Shown: positions 53,659 to 62,241 of the stretch, one piece after another
How positions within the stretch are numbered: position 1 is the stretch's first letter
Layout of the letters: every line of letters starts with the position of its first letter
From: an uncultured Cellulophaga sp.
GTDB taxonomy: Bacteria; Bacteroidota; Bacteroidia; Flavobacteriales; Flavobacteriaceae
NCBI GenBank assembly: GCA_947491225.1
Contig: CANLIE010000003.1
Span: 1 to 64,000, forward strand
Direction: 5' to 3'
Length of the DNA: 64,000 nucleotides
The notes under the pieces: generated by a model
The model's input: only the letters and a program-made list of their open reading frames with translations
What the model was told of the DNA's origin: nothing
The model's database searches: none
Made by a program: the position numbers and the translations under genes

Positions 53659-53797
53659 TTAAAAATGTAAAGCAAAACTTATACAAAACCCAAGGACTGC
53701 TTTGTCAGAATAATACTCCCTTAAAGATAAAATATTTATAATGTGAATCTGGCTCAATACTAACGTTTTCTTCTAAGAAATGTAGTATAACCATCCG
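53659..53797 (-). pseudogene. Fossil 3' end of a beta-barrel gene (copy B)
   Basis: Minus-strand frames give ENVSIEPDSHYKY and, after a frameshift, YSDKAVLGFCISFALHF with a stop, aligning to the OMP2 C-terminus. Copies A and B share a 45-base stretch (near 53752-53796 and 52822-52867) with one mismatch. It is a remnant, not expressed protein. Confidence 0.8.
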
Positions 53798-53903
53798 CCT
53801 TAAAACCTATTATTCTAGTCAATTGTATAATTTTAATCTAACTTTCTACAACTCTTATTTCTTTTAAAAAGTTTAATAGTAATTCAAAAAAGTAGAAACA
53901 AAA

Positions 53904-53931
53904 AAAGGTTGCCTAAAATTAGACAACCTTT
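53904..53931 (-). terminator. Terminator after the OMP3 gene
   Basis: On the minus strand AAAGGTTGTCT pairs with AGGCAACCTTT using one G-U pair, followed by a T-run. The pairing is imperfect on the plus strand, so it acts on the minus strand. Confidence 0.8.
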
Positions 53932-53952
53932 ATTATTATTATTATGGTTTAT

Positions 53953-54546
53953 TTAGAATTTATAAACAATTCCAAAAAGAACGTCGTTTAAATTTAAACC
54001 AAGATTAAAATTGTTAGTTGAGTCAGCACCATCAAAATCTGGTTTAGAAGTAGAATATCCTAAAACACCTATTGAAGCTTCAATAGCGAAGTTGTTAGAT
54101 ACAAAATAGCTAATACCTGGAGCAAAGTCTAAACCAAATCCATTATACTTAGAATCATTTAATTTGTCTTTACCTGAATTTAAGTCAACTCCTAATTCTG
54201 CAAATACAGAAAATTGACTCATTGGTGTAAAGTAGTATCTACCAAATACACCAGCAGAAAATTCATTTGTATCAAGTACATCAGTACCATCATTCTCATT
54301 TTTATAAGAAGTATAGCCAATTTGTGCACCTACAGCAATGTTTTCTGATACAAAAAATCCTACTTTTGGAGCAATATTAAAAACATTGCTACTTAAATCC
54401 CCAGTTTTTTCTGACCCAAAACCAACAGAACCTGAAATAAAAACATCACCGTTTTCAAAACCTCCATTAGCAGATGTTACATCTTGTGCTTGTGCTGCAA
54501 ATGTAAAACCTAAAGCTGTGATAGCTACAATAAATAATTTTTTCAT
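53953..54546 (-). CDS. Outer-membrane beta-barrel protein (OMP3)
   Basis: This 197-residue barrel has the same signal peptide as OMP2 and a mature part of about 175 residues with alternating strands and an ending LNDVLFGIVYKF. It is the farthest from aroQ in the array. A -7 box TACTTTTG (complement of 54576-54583) with a TTG 22 bp upstream precedes it. The function is not known. Confidence 0.87.
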   Translation of the reverse strand: MKKLFIVAITALGFTFAAQAQDVTSANGGFENGDVFISGSVGFGSEKTGDLSSNVFNIAPKVGFFVSENIAVGAQIGYTSYKNENDGTDVLDTNEFSAGVFGRYYFTPMSQFSVFAELGVDLNSGKDKLNDSKYNGFGLDFAPGISYFVSNNFAIEASIGVLGYSTSKPDFDGADSTNNFNLGLNLNDVLFGIVYKF

Positions 54547-54575
54547 AAATTAATTTTTAGTTTATAATTAAGTTG

Positions 54576-54583
54576 CAAAAGTA
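54576..54583 (-). promoter_or_regulatory. -7 box (TACTTTTG) of the OMP3 gene
   Basis: The minus strand TACTTTTG lies about 30 bp before the OMP3 ATG, with a TTG 22 bases further upstream. Confidence 0.5.
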
Positions 54584-54709
54584 AAACAACATTTTGTTTT
54601 ATTCACAACATTTGTTGCATAATTATATGTTGATGATGTAAACTAACGTAAATATGATGTAAATAAACTTTCTTTTTTTTTCCAAATTATTAACCTAATT
54701 TTAATCTAT

Positions 54710-55606
54710 ATGAAATGGAAACAGGCACTAACTGATTATCAGCACTATTTAAAGATTGAACGTGGGCTTTCTGCTAATTCAGTTGAAAACTACACATTAG
54801 ACATAGAAAAGCTTATTTTTTTTTTAACACAAAAAAATAGTACAGAAACTCCAGTTACTATAACACAGGAAACAACACAAAAATTCATATATGAAATTGC
54901 CAAAAATATAAATCCACGCTCACAAGCAAGGATTATATCTGGACTTAAAAGTTTTTTTAATTATTTAATCTTTGAGGATTACCGAAAAGATAATCCTATG
55001 GATTTAATTGAATCTCCAAAAATAGGACGAAAATTACCCGATACACTTTCTGAAGAAGAAATTAACAATCTTATTACAGCAATAGACCTATCTAAACCAG
55101 AAGGGGAACGTAATAGAGCTATGCTAGAGACTCTTTATGGCTGTGGTTTACGGGTATCTGAATTAATTAATCTTAAATTATCTGATTTATTCTTTGCCGA
55201 AGACTTTATTAAAGTTAATGGAAAAGGAGACAAACAACGCTTTGTACCCATTAGTGAAATAAATAAAAAGTATATTAACTTATATAAAGATGATATTAGA
55301 AACCACATTAGTATTAAAAAGGGTTTTGAAGATGTTTTGTTTTTAAATAGAAGAGGTAAGCAATTAACCAGAGCTATGATTTTTACCATTGTAAAGCAAT
55401 TGGCAGAAAAAATAAGCCTTAAAAAAACCATTAGTCCGCATACATTACGTCATTCTTTTGCAACGCATCTATTAGAAAATGGTGCAGACTTGCGTGCCAT
55501 ACAACAAATGTTAGGTCATGAAAGCATTACAACAACTGAAATATATGTACATTTAGACAGAACTCATTTAGCACAAGTCATTGCAGATTTTCATCCTAGA
55601 AAATAA
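54710..55606 (+). CDS. xerD: Tyrosine recombinase XerD
   Basis: This 298-residue site-specific recombinase resolves chromosome dimers at dif together with XerC. The catalytic set is complete: Arg148, Lys172, His244, Arg247, His270 and the nucleophile Tyr279 (TTTEIYVHL). The N-terminal SAM-like domain covers about 1-105. Length and motifs fit the housekeeping XerC/D class rather than a mobile-element integrase. It is located divergently from the beta-barrel array and is a normal core gene here. Confidence 0.93.
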   Translation: MKWKQALTDYQHYLKIERGLSANSVENYTLDIEKLIFFLTQKNSTETPVTITQETTQKFIYEIAKNINPRSQARIISGLKSFFNYLIFEDYRKDNPMDLIESPKIGRKLPDTLSEEEINNLITAIDLSKPEGERNRAMLETLYGCGLRVSELINLKLSDLFFAEDFIKVNGKGDKQRFVPISEINKKYINLYKDDIRNHISIKKGFEDVLFLNRRGKQLTRAMIFTIVKQLAEKISLKKTISPHTLRHSFATHLLENGADLRAIQQMLGHESITTTEIYVHLDRTHLAQVIADFHPRK

Positions 55607-55669
55607 TTTTTAAATAACTGTAACAAAACAATACTATAAGTTACTAATAAATACAACTACCAACTAAAC

Positions 55670-56164
55670 GTGAGTAAAGACCTAGAATATGTATTTGTAA
55701 CAGAACTACAGAACAATCAAAACATTGTTCACAAAGTTTGTAGTTTATATACAAATGACAGGGATGCTCATAATGATTTGTTTCAAGAAATTACAATACA
55801 ACTATGGAAAGCATATCCTAAGTTTAGAGGAGACTCAAAACTAAGTACTTGGATGTATAGAGTAGCCTTAAACACAGCTATTACATTATACAGAAAGTCT
55901 AAAAGAAAGTTGGACACCCAAAACTATGACTCAATAATTTATAAGATTAAAGCAGACGAGTATGACGAAACACAAGAATTACAACTAAAATTAATGTACA
56001 AAGCCGTAAAACAATTAGGAGATATAGACAAAGCTTTAGTTTTTCTTTACCTAGAAGATAAAAATTACACTGAAATATCTGAAACACTAGGTATTTCTGA
56101 AGTAAATGCAAGAGTAAAGATGAATAGAATAAAGAACAAATTAAAAACCATTTTAAATCCTTGA
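55670..56164 (+). CDS. ECF RNA polymerase sigma factor
   Basis: This 164-residue sigma factor has region 2 (AHNDLFQEITIQLWKAYPKFRGDSKLSTWMYRVALNT) and region 4 (LGDIDKALVFLYLEDKNYTEISETLGISEVNARVKMNRIKNKLK). The start is GTG at 55670, the only good start in frame. The next gene begins 4 bp after its stop and encodes a four-helix membrane protein, the likely anti-sigma or partner. Confidence 0.88.
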   Translation: MSKDLEYVFVTELQNNQNIVHKVCSLYTNDRDAHNDLFQEITIQLWKAYPKFRGDSKLSTWMYRVALNTAITLYRKSKRKLDTQNYDSIIYKIKADEYDETQELQLKLMYKAVKQLGDIDKALVFLYLEDKNYTEISETLGISEVNARVKMNRIKNKLKTILNP

Positions 56165-56168
56165 ATAT

Positions 56169-56807
56169 ATGGATGAATTGGAAATCTTAAAAAAAGATTG
56201 GCAAAAAAAAGGAGATGAACTTCCTAAGTTGTCATATAATGATATTTACAAAATGATATGGAAGAAATCTTCTTCTATAGTTAAATGGATTTTTATTATT
56301 AGTATTTTAGAATTTATACTACCAAATTTACTATTATTAATACCAAGCGTGAGAACTAACCATACGGAAATTTATTACGGTAATAATCTGTTTATTTGGT
56401 TAACCATTTTTCAATATCTTATTATTTTTTACTTTATGTATCAATTTTATAAAAGATATAAAGAAATCTCTGTTTTAGATAATGCTAAAACATTAATGAA
56501 AAATATTTTAAGAACTAGAAAAACCGTAAAACACTATGTTATTTATAGCCTTTCTATGATATTTTTAACTATTTTATTAATGGCTGTTAGTGTTTATTTT
56601 AATCCAGATATGTTATCAGTTTTATACAAAGAGAAAATTCCTGATGGATTAACAGAAGAAAAACTAAGAACAATATTTGCAATCAGTTTTATAATAGCAG
56701 GTATTATAATGACGATTTTTGTTGGTTTAGTTTATTTTCTATTATATGGCTTGTTAATAAAAAAATTAACTAGAAATTACAGGGAATTAAAACGAATGGA
56801 AGTTTAG
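56169..56807 (+). CDS. Multi-pass membrane protein, partner of the ECF sigma factor
   Basis: This 212-residue protein starts with about 30 charged cytoplasmic residues (EILKKDWQKKGDELPKLSYNDIYKMI) and has four hydrophobic helices (about 38-58, 75-92, 120-140, 170-192). It lies 4 bp after the sigma gene. It may be an anti-sigma factor with several membrane passes, as found in this phylum, but no standard anti-sigma motif is visible. Nothing else is recognised. Confidence 0.65.
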   Translation: MDELEILKKDWQKKGDELPKLSYNDIYKMIWKKSSSIVKWIFIISILEFILPNLLLLIPSVRTNHTEIYYGNNLFIWLTIFQYLIIFYFMYQFYKRYKEISVLDNAKTLMKNILRTRKTVKHYVIYSLSMIFLTILLMAVSVYFNPDMLSVLYKEKIPDGLTEEKLRTIFAISFIIAGIIMTIFVGLVYFLLYGLLIKKLTRNYRELKRMEV

Positions 56808-56815
56808 TAAAAAAA

Positions 56816-57619
56816 TTATAACTTCCATTTCCTTAGTTTGTTTTCTTCCTCTAAGGCTTTTAAATCTGCTTTAGATATTACTTTTAAAAATGAAGAATCC
56901 TGCTCTATTGCATAGCCTAATTTTTCAATAATAGATTCAAAAGATTCATTTTCATAATCTATATCTAAAGGTTCTTTTATTACCATAGATTGTAAAATAC
57001 CTTTTTTCTTAATACGTAATCCCTTTTTATCAAAAGAGCGTCTAAATCCATCTATAACAACTGGTACAACAATGGGTCTATATTTTTTTATAATATGTGC
57101 TGTTCCTTTTCGTAATGGTTTCCAAGGTGTGGTTGTTCCTTGCGGAAAAGTTATTACCCAACCGTCTTCCAAAGCGGTACCTATGTTAGAAATATCGCTC
57201 ATTTTTACTTGACGATTTACATTTTGCCCGTCTGCCCTCCATGTTCTTTGAATACTAATAGATCCAGCATATGCAAGAATTTTAGTCAAAAGACTTTTTT
57301 TCATAGTCTCTGCAGCTGCCACATAGTACATATTAAGTTTAGGATTCCATATATAACCTATATTACTGATAGTGTCTTTTCTACCACTAAGACTTGCATT
57401 AAAGACATGAAACATAGCCACCACATCTGCAAAATATGTTTGGTGATTAGATACAAAAAGAACTCCTGTATCTGGTAAATCCCTTATAATTTGAGATCCT
57501 TCAATCTCTAGTTTGTTAAATCCTTTGTATCTACGGTACGTTATTACAGCCGCAATACGAATTAGCCATTTCTTTAGAAACAATATGTGACCAAAAGGAT
57601 TTTCTTTAAATAAGCTCAT
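56816..57619 (-). CDS. PlsC-type 1-acyl-glycerol-3-phosphate acyltransferase-like protein
   Basis: This 267-residue acyltransferase has the fold and motifs of the PlsC family. Block I reads NHQTYFADV with His59 and Asp65 (five residues between, where most members have four), and block III reads FPQGT at 158-162 where others have FPEGT. The same pattern is usual in Flavobacteriaceae, so it is a variant rather than a defect. It probably acylates lysophosphatidic acid or a related lipid at the inner membrane. Confidence 0.8.
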   Translation of the reverse strand: MSLFKENPFGHILFLKKWLIRIAAVITYRRYKGFNKLEIEGSQIIRDLPDTGVLFVSNHQTYFADVVAMFHVFNASLSGRKDTISNIGYIWNPKLNMYYVAAAETMKKSLLTKILAYAGSISIQRTWRADGQNVNRQVKMSDISNIGTALEDGWVITFPQGTTTPWKPLRKGTAHIIKKYRPIVVPVVIDGFRRSFDKKGLRIKKKGILQSMVIKEPLDIDYENESFESIIEKLGYAIEQDSSFLKVISKADLKALEEENKLRKWKL

Positions 57620-57657
57620 AGCTATTATTCTGTTGTCAAATTTACAAATTTATAAAG

Positions 57658-58299
57658 CTATAATAGTTGTTTTAACATCTCTTTTAATTCATTCATAATC
57701 ATAGCTGTTGCCCCCCACACCACATAACCATTTAATTTAAAGGCTGGTACATCTATATTTTTTGCATAAGATGTTGTTAAATTTTTAGTGATGATTTTTT
57801 TATCGTCCATAAAGTCTGACAAAGAAACTTCTATTAAAGACGCTACCTCCGCTTCTTCTATTACAAATGGTGATGGATTTACATACAAACCAACATAAGG
57901 CTGAACTTCAAAATTACTTGGAGGTATATATATTGATGATAATTCCTTTATCACTTTTACCCTACTTGGCGGCACACCAACTTCTTCAAAAGTTTCTCGT
58001 AATGCTGTGTCTAATAAATTTTTATCTTTTTTTTCTACTTTACCTCCAGGAAAACTAACTTGGTTAGAATGTACTCCATTATAAGTCTTTCGCAACATTA
58101 AAAGTATGTTTGTAACCCTCTCATTTGTAGGGTAAAAAAGTATCATTACGCCTGCCTTTTTAGCAAGGATTCTTTTTTGATTTATTTTCTGCAATTCTTC
58201 AAGTCGTATTGAAGGTGCCATTTTATTATGAGATTCTTCACCTAGTAAGGGAAGATTTTTTATTTTTGATATTCGCTTGATAAAATCATCATAATTCAT
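57658..58299 (-). CDS. CoA-type Nudix hydrolase
   Basis: This 213-residue Nudix protein has the box GGKVEKKDKNLLDTALRETF and following EEVG at about 85-108. The upstream VSFPGG matches CoA diphosphatases (NUDT7/8-like), which split CoA and its esters into phosphopantetheine and 3',5'-ADP. The activity is inferred from the box and a preceding UPF0035-like region. Its start codon overlaps that of the divergent cyclophilin gene. Confidence 0.88.
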   Translation of the reverse strand: MNYDDFIKRISKIKNLPLLGEESHNKMAPSIRLEELQKINQKRILAKKAGVMILFYPTNERVTNILLMLRKTYNGVHSNQVSFPGGKVEKKDKNLLDTALRETFEEVGVPPSRVKVIKELSSIYIPPSNFEVQPYVGLYVNPSPFVIEEAEVASLIEVSLSDFMDDKKIITKNLTTSYAKNIDVPAFKLNGYVVWGATAMIMNELKEMLKQLL

Positions 58300-59011
58300 G
58301 AATTCAAATATATTATCTTACTATTTATTATTTATATTAATTTTAGCTGCTAGCTGTAATTCTAACCAAAAAAAGAAAACAGAAACCACACAAAAAATTG
58401 AGATTAAAAAAGATTCTATTTCCATAGATAGTACAAAAATCAATAAAAAAGAAGAGAAGTTTATACTAACTGAAGAAAATGCAATAGAATTTTTCTTTAA
58501 TTACAATAAAACATTAAAAGAGAACACTGTAAAAATAACCACCAATTTGGGGAGTTTTACATTGGAACTATATGACAATGTACCATACCACAAAGCTAAT
58601 TTTATATACTTAACAAAAAAAGGATATTTTGATGGTACTTATTTTCATAGAGTAGTTAAAAACTTTATTATTCAAGGTGGTAATGCTGATAATATTGAAA
58701 CTTCAAAAAAGAGAAGAGAAATAGGCAGGTATTTACTGCCTCCAGACACAAGAAAAGGACATAAACACCATAGAGGAACTATATCTATGCCTAGTAGCGA
58801 AAATGACAACCCACATAAATTAGCATCTCCTTATGAGTTTTTCATTGTGGTTACCAAACCAGGATCATATCATTTAGATGGCGATTATACTCCTTTTGGA
58901 AGAGTAATTGAAGGAATGAATGTTGTTGACATAATTAACAAACAACCTGTGGACTCTGGTGACTGGCCAAAACAAAATATTTTTATCATAAAAGCTGAAG
59001 TAATTAAATGA
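58298..59011 (+). CDS. Cyclophilin-type peptidyl-prolyl isomerase, lipoprotein
   Basis: This 237-residue foldase has a lipobox AASC (Cys20), so it faces the periplasm or sits on the outer membrane. A charged linker leads to a cyclophilin domain from about residue 75 (KANFIYLTKKGYFDGTYFHRVVKNFIIQGG) with the catalytic Arg in FHRV, and ends with the GDWPKQNIFIIKAEV strand. The ATG overlaps the Nudix start on the other strand (bases CATG at 58297-58300), an unusual arrangement. Confidence 0.9.
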   Translation: MNSNILSYYLLFILILAASCNSNQKKKTETTQKIEIKKDSISIDSTKINKKEEKFILTEENAIEFFFNYNKTLKENTVKITTNLGSFTLELYDNVPYHKANFIYLTKKGYFDGTYFHRVVKNFIIQGGNADNIETSKKRREIGRYLLPPDTRKGHKHHRGTISMPSSENDNPHKLASPYEFFIVVTKPGSYHLDGDYTPFGRVIEGMNVVDIINKQPVDSGDWPKQNIFIIKAEVIK

Positions 59012-59034
59012 AAAACTTAATAAACAATATTTAC

Positions 59035-59646
59035 TTATGCCTTTGAATTATATATGGTAGGTAATGTAATTTTAAATTTTACAGCCAACAATCGTATTAC
59101 AATTACAACTAGAATACATACAATGTGCACATAAGTAGTTTTTATAGGGAATTGAATTAATAAAAAATAACTAAACCCTCCTAAAATACAGGCAGTAGCA
59201 TATACCTCTTTTCTAAATATAACGGGTATTTCATTACATAATATATCACGAATAACACCTCCAAAACAAGCAGTCATAGTACCTAATGCTACACACATAA
59301 TTGGCATTAACTCTGCAATAACTCCCTTCTCTACTCCTACCAGTGTATATAATCCAATTCCTATTGTATCAAACAAAAACAAGGAGGTTCGCAAATACTT
59401 TAATTGCCTTCTAAAAATTATAGCTAATATCACGGTAGTCAAAATAGTATAGACATACACAGACTCTTGCATCCAAACTACTGGCGTACTCCCTAATAAA
59501 ATATCTCTAAGTGTACCACCACCTACTGCAGTAACAAATGCGATAATAAATACTCCAAATGGGTCTAATTTCTTATCCATTGCTACTAAAACACCAGAAA
59601 TAGCAAATGCTATTGTTCCTAAAATATCTATTACAAAATAAAACAT
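59035..59646 (-). CDS. TRIC/YadS-family membrane channel protein
   Basis: This 203-residue inner-membrane protein has six to seven helices in two similar halves, each starting with a glycine-rich turn (FVTAVGGGTLRDILLG and GTMTACFGGVIRDIL). This matches the TRIC trimeric cation channel/UPF0126 (YadS) family. Bacterial homologs conduct monovalent cations; that is the family role, not shown here. It starts 3 bp after the RDD gene, so the two are cotranscribed. Confidence 0.88.
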   Translation of the reverse strand: MFYFVIDILGTIAFAISGVLVAMDKKLDPFGVFIIAFVTAVGGGTLRDILLGSTPVVWMQESVYVYTILTTVILAIIFRRQLKYLRTSLFLFDTIGIGLYTLVGVEKGVIAELMPIMCVALGTMTACFGGVIRDILCNEIPVIFRKEVYATACILGGFSYFLLIQFPIKTTYVHIVCILVVIVIRLLAVKFKITLPTIYNSKA

Positions 59647-59649
59647 TTA

Positions 59650-60366
59650 CTATAATTCTTGTGTGTAATATACATAATCCTTTACAACAATGTCTACAAA
59701 CTCTAACGGTGTTTTATCTGTTACAATGTTTGTAACTTCTTTAATTTTATTGGAAAGACTAACAATTACATTATGATCTCCATTTGCCCTAGCTAAGCGA
59801 TACAATTCTTTTATGGTTTGCATCTCAGAATCTTTAAAAACAGTTACTTGTGGAAAAGTTGGTTTATAATCTTTTGGAAATTGAACCAACATAGTATCTT
59901 GAAGCTTAATTTTTCTTTTTTCCGTTATTACGGTTGTGCCTGCAGCAATATCTCCCAAACGCTGCCCATTACCTCTTAATAAAATAGTAAGTACAGCTAT
60001 ACCCCCCGTGGACAAAACCACATCTACAAGTCGCATAATCCATCTAATAAAATAACTAGAAAAATTTGGTTTAGAACCATCAACTTTTACAACCCTAATG
60101 GACATTAGTGTCTTTCCAATGGTTTTGCCGTTCATAAACGTCTCTAGCAATACATAATACAAAAAAGAAGGCAACATTACCAAAAGATATAAAGACCACA
60201 TATTTTCAAAATCTATGTCCATATATACCAACAATAGTATCATAAGTATGGAATAAACCCAAATAATGATACTGTCTATTATATAAGCCAGCATTCTATC
60301 ACCCAAATGTGCAGCATTTTGATTAATGCTAATATTTTGAGCAGTTTCTATTTGAATTTCATTCAT
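59650..60366 (-). CDS. RDD-family membrane protein
   Basis: This 238-residue protein has the RDD signature (AHLGDRMLAYIIDSIIIW, with Arg and Asps in the first helix), the GKTIGKTLMSIRVVK loop, the GQRLGDIAAGTTVITEKR end of the domain, and a soluble helical tail (about 165-238). RDD proteins are unknown transporters or regulators. It is divergent from the SpoIIM gene by 34 bp. In this phylum RDD, SpoIIM, DUF4129, DUF4350 and MoxR usually cluster. Confidence 0.85.
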   Translation of the reverse strand: MNEIQIETAQNISINQNAAHLGDRMLAYIIDSIIIWVYSILMILLLVYMDIDFENMWSLYLLVMLPSFLYYVLLETFMNGKTIGKTLMSIRVVKVDGSKPNFSSYFIRWIMRLVDVVLSTGGIAVLTILLRGNGQRLGDIAAGTTVITEKRKIKLQDTMLVQFPKDYKPTFPQVTVFKDSEMQTIKELYRLARANGDHNVIVSLSNKIKEVTNIVTDKTPLEFVDIVVKDYVYYTQEL

Positions 60367-60400
60367 ATTTTAGTTTCTTTGATATAAATCTTAAAAGCCA

Positions 60401-61363
60401 ATGCGAGAAGCTGCCTTTGTAAAGCAAAATAAAGACAAATGGACTACTTTTGAAAGTGTCCTGGCAAAGAAAACGGAAATTGACCCAAACAAATTGTCAG
60501 ATTTGTATATCGAAATTACCGATCACCTTAGCTATGCAAAGACTTTTTACCCTGGCAGCAACACTTCTTTTTTTTTAAATGCATTAGCTTCTGAAGCCCA
60601 TCAAAAAATATATAAGACCAAAAAAGAGTCAAAAAACAGGATTATCTCCTTTTGGAAAACGGAATTTCCAACATTATTTTACTTTCATCAACGAGAATTA
60701 CTGATTTCTTTTCTAGTTTTTGCTTTTTTTACTATGGTTGGTGCCTTTTCTGCAGCCAATGAAGGGGACTTTGTTCGCTCTTTTTTAGGTGATGGTTATG
60801 TAAATATGACTTTAGAAAACATAGAAAAAAATGATCCTATGGCCGTTTACAAACAACAAGGAGAATTTCATATGTTTTTAGGCATTACCATAAACAACAT
60901 AAAAGTGGCTATAATGGCATTTATTTATGGTATTTTGGTTGGCGTTGGTTCATTGTTTATAATGATGCAAAACGGAATAATGCTAGGTAGTTTTCAATAT
61001 ATGTTTTATGAAAAAGGACTGCTTTGGGAATCTGCCAGAACCATATGGATACACGGAACCATAGAAATATCGGTAATAATTATAGCAGGCTGTGCAGGCT
61101 TAGTCTTAGCCAAAGGCATACTATTTCCAGATACATACTCTAGATTAGAATCATTTAAGAAAGGAACAATAAATGGGTTGAAAATTATGTTGGCAACAGT
61201 ACCTTTTTTCATTATAGCTGGTTTTCTAGAAGGTTATGTTACCAGACATACAGAAATGCCAGATTGGTTGGCAATATTAATCATAGCCAGCTCATTAGCA
61301 TTAATTGTATTTTATTTCGTTATATACCCATATAAACTACATAAACAGAACAAATATGCATAA
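60401..61363 (+). CDS. SpoIIM-like integral membrane protein
   Basis: This 320-residue protein has five to six hydrophobic helices in its second half. The motif MAFIYGILVGVGSLFIMMQNGIMLGSFQYMF is typical of the stage II sporulation protein M-like family, which exists in many non-sporulating bacteria. A charged cytoplasmic N-terminal domain comes first (about 1-100). It begins the plus-strand operon of this cluster, and the next gene overlaps it by 8 bp. Confidence 0.87.
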   Translation: MREAAFVKQNKDKWTTFESVLAKKTEIDPNKLSDLYIEITDHLSYAKTFYPGSNTSFFLNALASEAHQKIYKTKKESKNRIISFWKTEFPTLFYFHQRELLISFLVFAFFTMVGAFSAANEGDFVRSFLGDGYVNMTLENIEKNDPMAVYKQQGEFHMFLGITINNIKVAIMAFIYGILVGVGSLFIMMQNGIMLGSFQYMFYEKGLLWESARTIWIHGTIEISVIIIAGCAGLVLAKGILFPDTYSRLESFKKGTINGLKIMLATVPFFIIAGFLEGYVTRHTEMPDWLAILIIASSLALIVFYFVIYPYKLHKQNKYA

Positions 61364-62240
61364 AGACAATTACATAGAATTTAAAAAGAAAAGGGAGTTA
61401 GGAGAAATATTAGGAGACACATTTGCTTTTTTACGTACACAATTCAAACCTTTTTTTACTACATTTTTTAAAATTGCAGGCCCTTATATTGTTGCTTTAC
61501 TACTTTCTACAGCTTTCTATATGTACGCCTTTAAAGGATTAATGAATTTTACCATAGAACGTTCTAATGATTTTTACAATCCATTTTTAATGTTAATAGC
61601 TGGTTTATTATTAATTGCTTCAATGATAATTGCCTATGCCATATCACAATCAGTAACTTTACACTATATAAAAAACTATATTGATAATAACGGAACAACT
61701 AATTATTCTGAAATAAAGTCTGATGTGTATAAAAATCTTTGGAAATTTATAGGGTTATCATTCTTAGTAGGCATTTGTTTGGTATTTGGTTTAATGTTTT
61801 GTGTAATTCCTGGCATTTATCTATTTGTACCATTATCCCTTTCATATAGCATTTTAATATTCAATAAAAAAGGAGCTACGGAAGCCTTTAGTGACAGCTT
61901 TTCTTTAGTTAATGGTCATTGGTGGATTACTTTTGCATATTTACTTATAATCACAATCATTGTTATGGTAGCTGGCTATGCTTTTAATATTCCGGCAGCA
62001 ATATACACTTATGCGAAAATGGGAATTTTCTCAGGTGAAATAGATCCGGAAAATATGATGAATGACATTGTTGACCCCGTTAGTGTAATACTTAATATGC
62101 TAAGCACCTTGTTTCAATATTTATTAAGTATTATTTCTGTAGTAGCTGGAGCTATTATTTACTTTGATTTAAATGAAAAAAAGAACTTAACAGGCACAAT
62201 GGAACGTATTCAAAATTTAGGAAACTCTTCTAAGCTTTAA
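61356..62240 (+). CDS. Multi-pass membrane protein of the RDD/SpoIIM/DUF4129 cluster
   Basis: This 294-residue membrane protein has about six hydrophobic helices. The start reads MHKDNYIEFKKKRELGEILGDTFAF, a cytoplasmic leader seen in this gene cluster. The ATG at 61356 overlaps the SpoIIM stop by 8 bp. An upstream start at 61305 lies well inside SpoIIM and has no support. It has no enzyme motif, and its function is unknown. Confidence 0.78.
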   Translation: MHKDNYIEFKKKRELGEILGDTFAFLRTQFKPFFTTFFKIAGPYIVALLLSTAFYMYAFKGLMNFTIERSNDFYNPFLMLIAGLLLIASMIIAYAISQSVTLHYIKNYIDNNGTTNYSEIKSDVYKNLWKFIGLSFLVGICLVFGLMFCVIPGIYLFVPLSLSYSILIFNKKGATEAFSDSFSLVNGHWWITFAYLLIITIIVMVAGYAFNIPAAIYTYAKMGIFSGEIDPENMMNDIVDPVSVILNMLSTLFQYLLSIISVVAGAIIYFDLNEKKNLTGTMERIQNLGNSSKL

Positions 62241-62241
62241 A

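Noticed and set aside
54710-55606. XerD considered as an integrase of a mobile element
   Set aside because: Motifs and length fit the housekeeping XerC/XerD class. No att-like repeat, tRNA target or phage gene is nearby, and the aroQ-xerD neighbourhood is the usual core arrangement.
60401-61363. Sporulation role for the SpoIIM-like protein
   Set aside because: The rest of the window shows a non-sporulating Bacteroidota member. The family name reflects fold similarity only.
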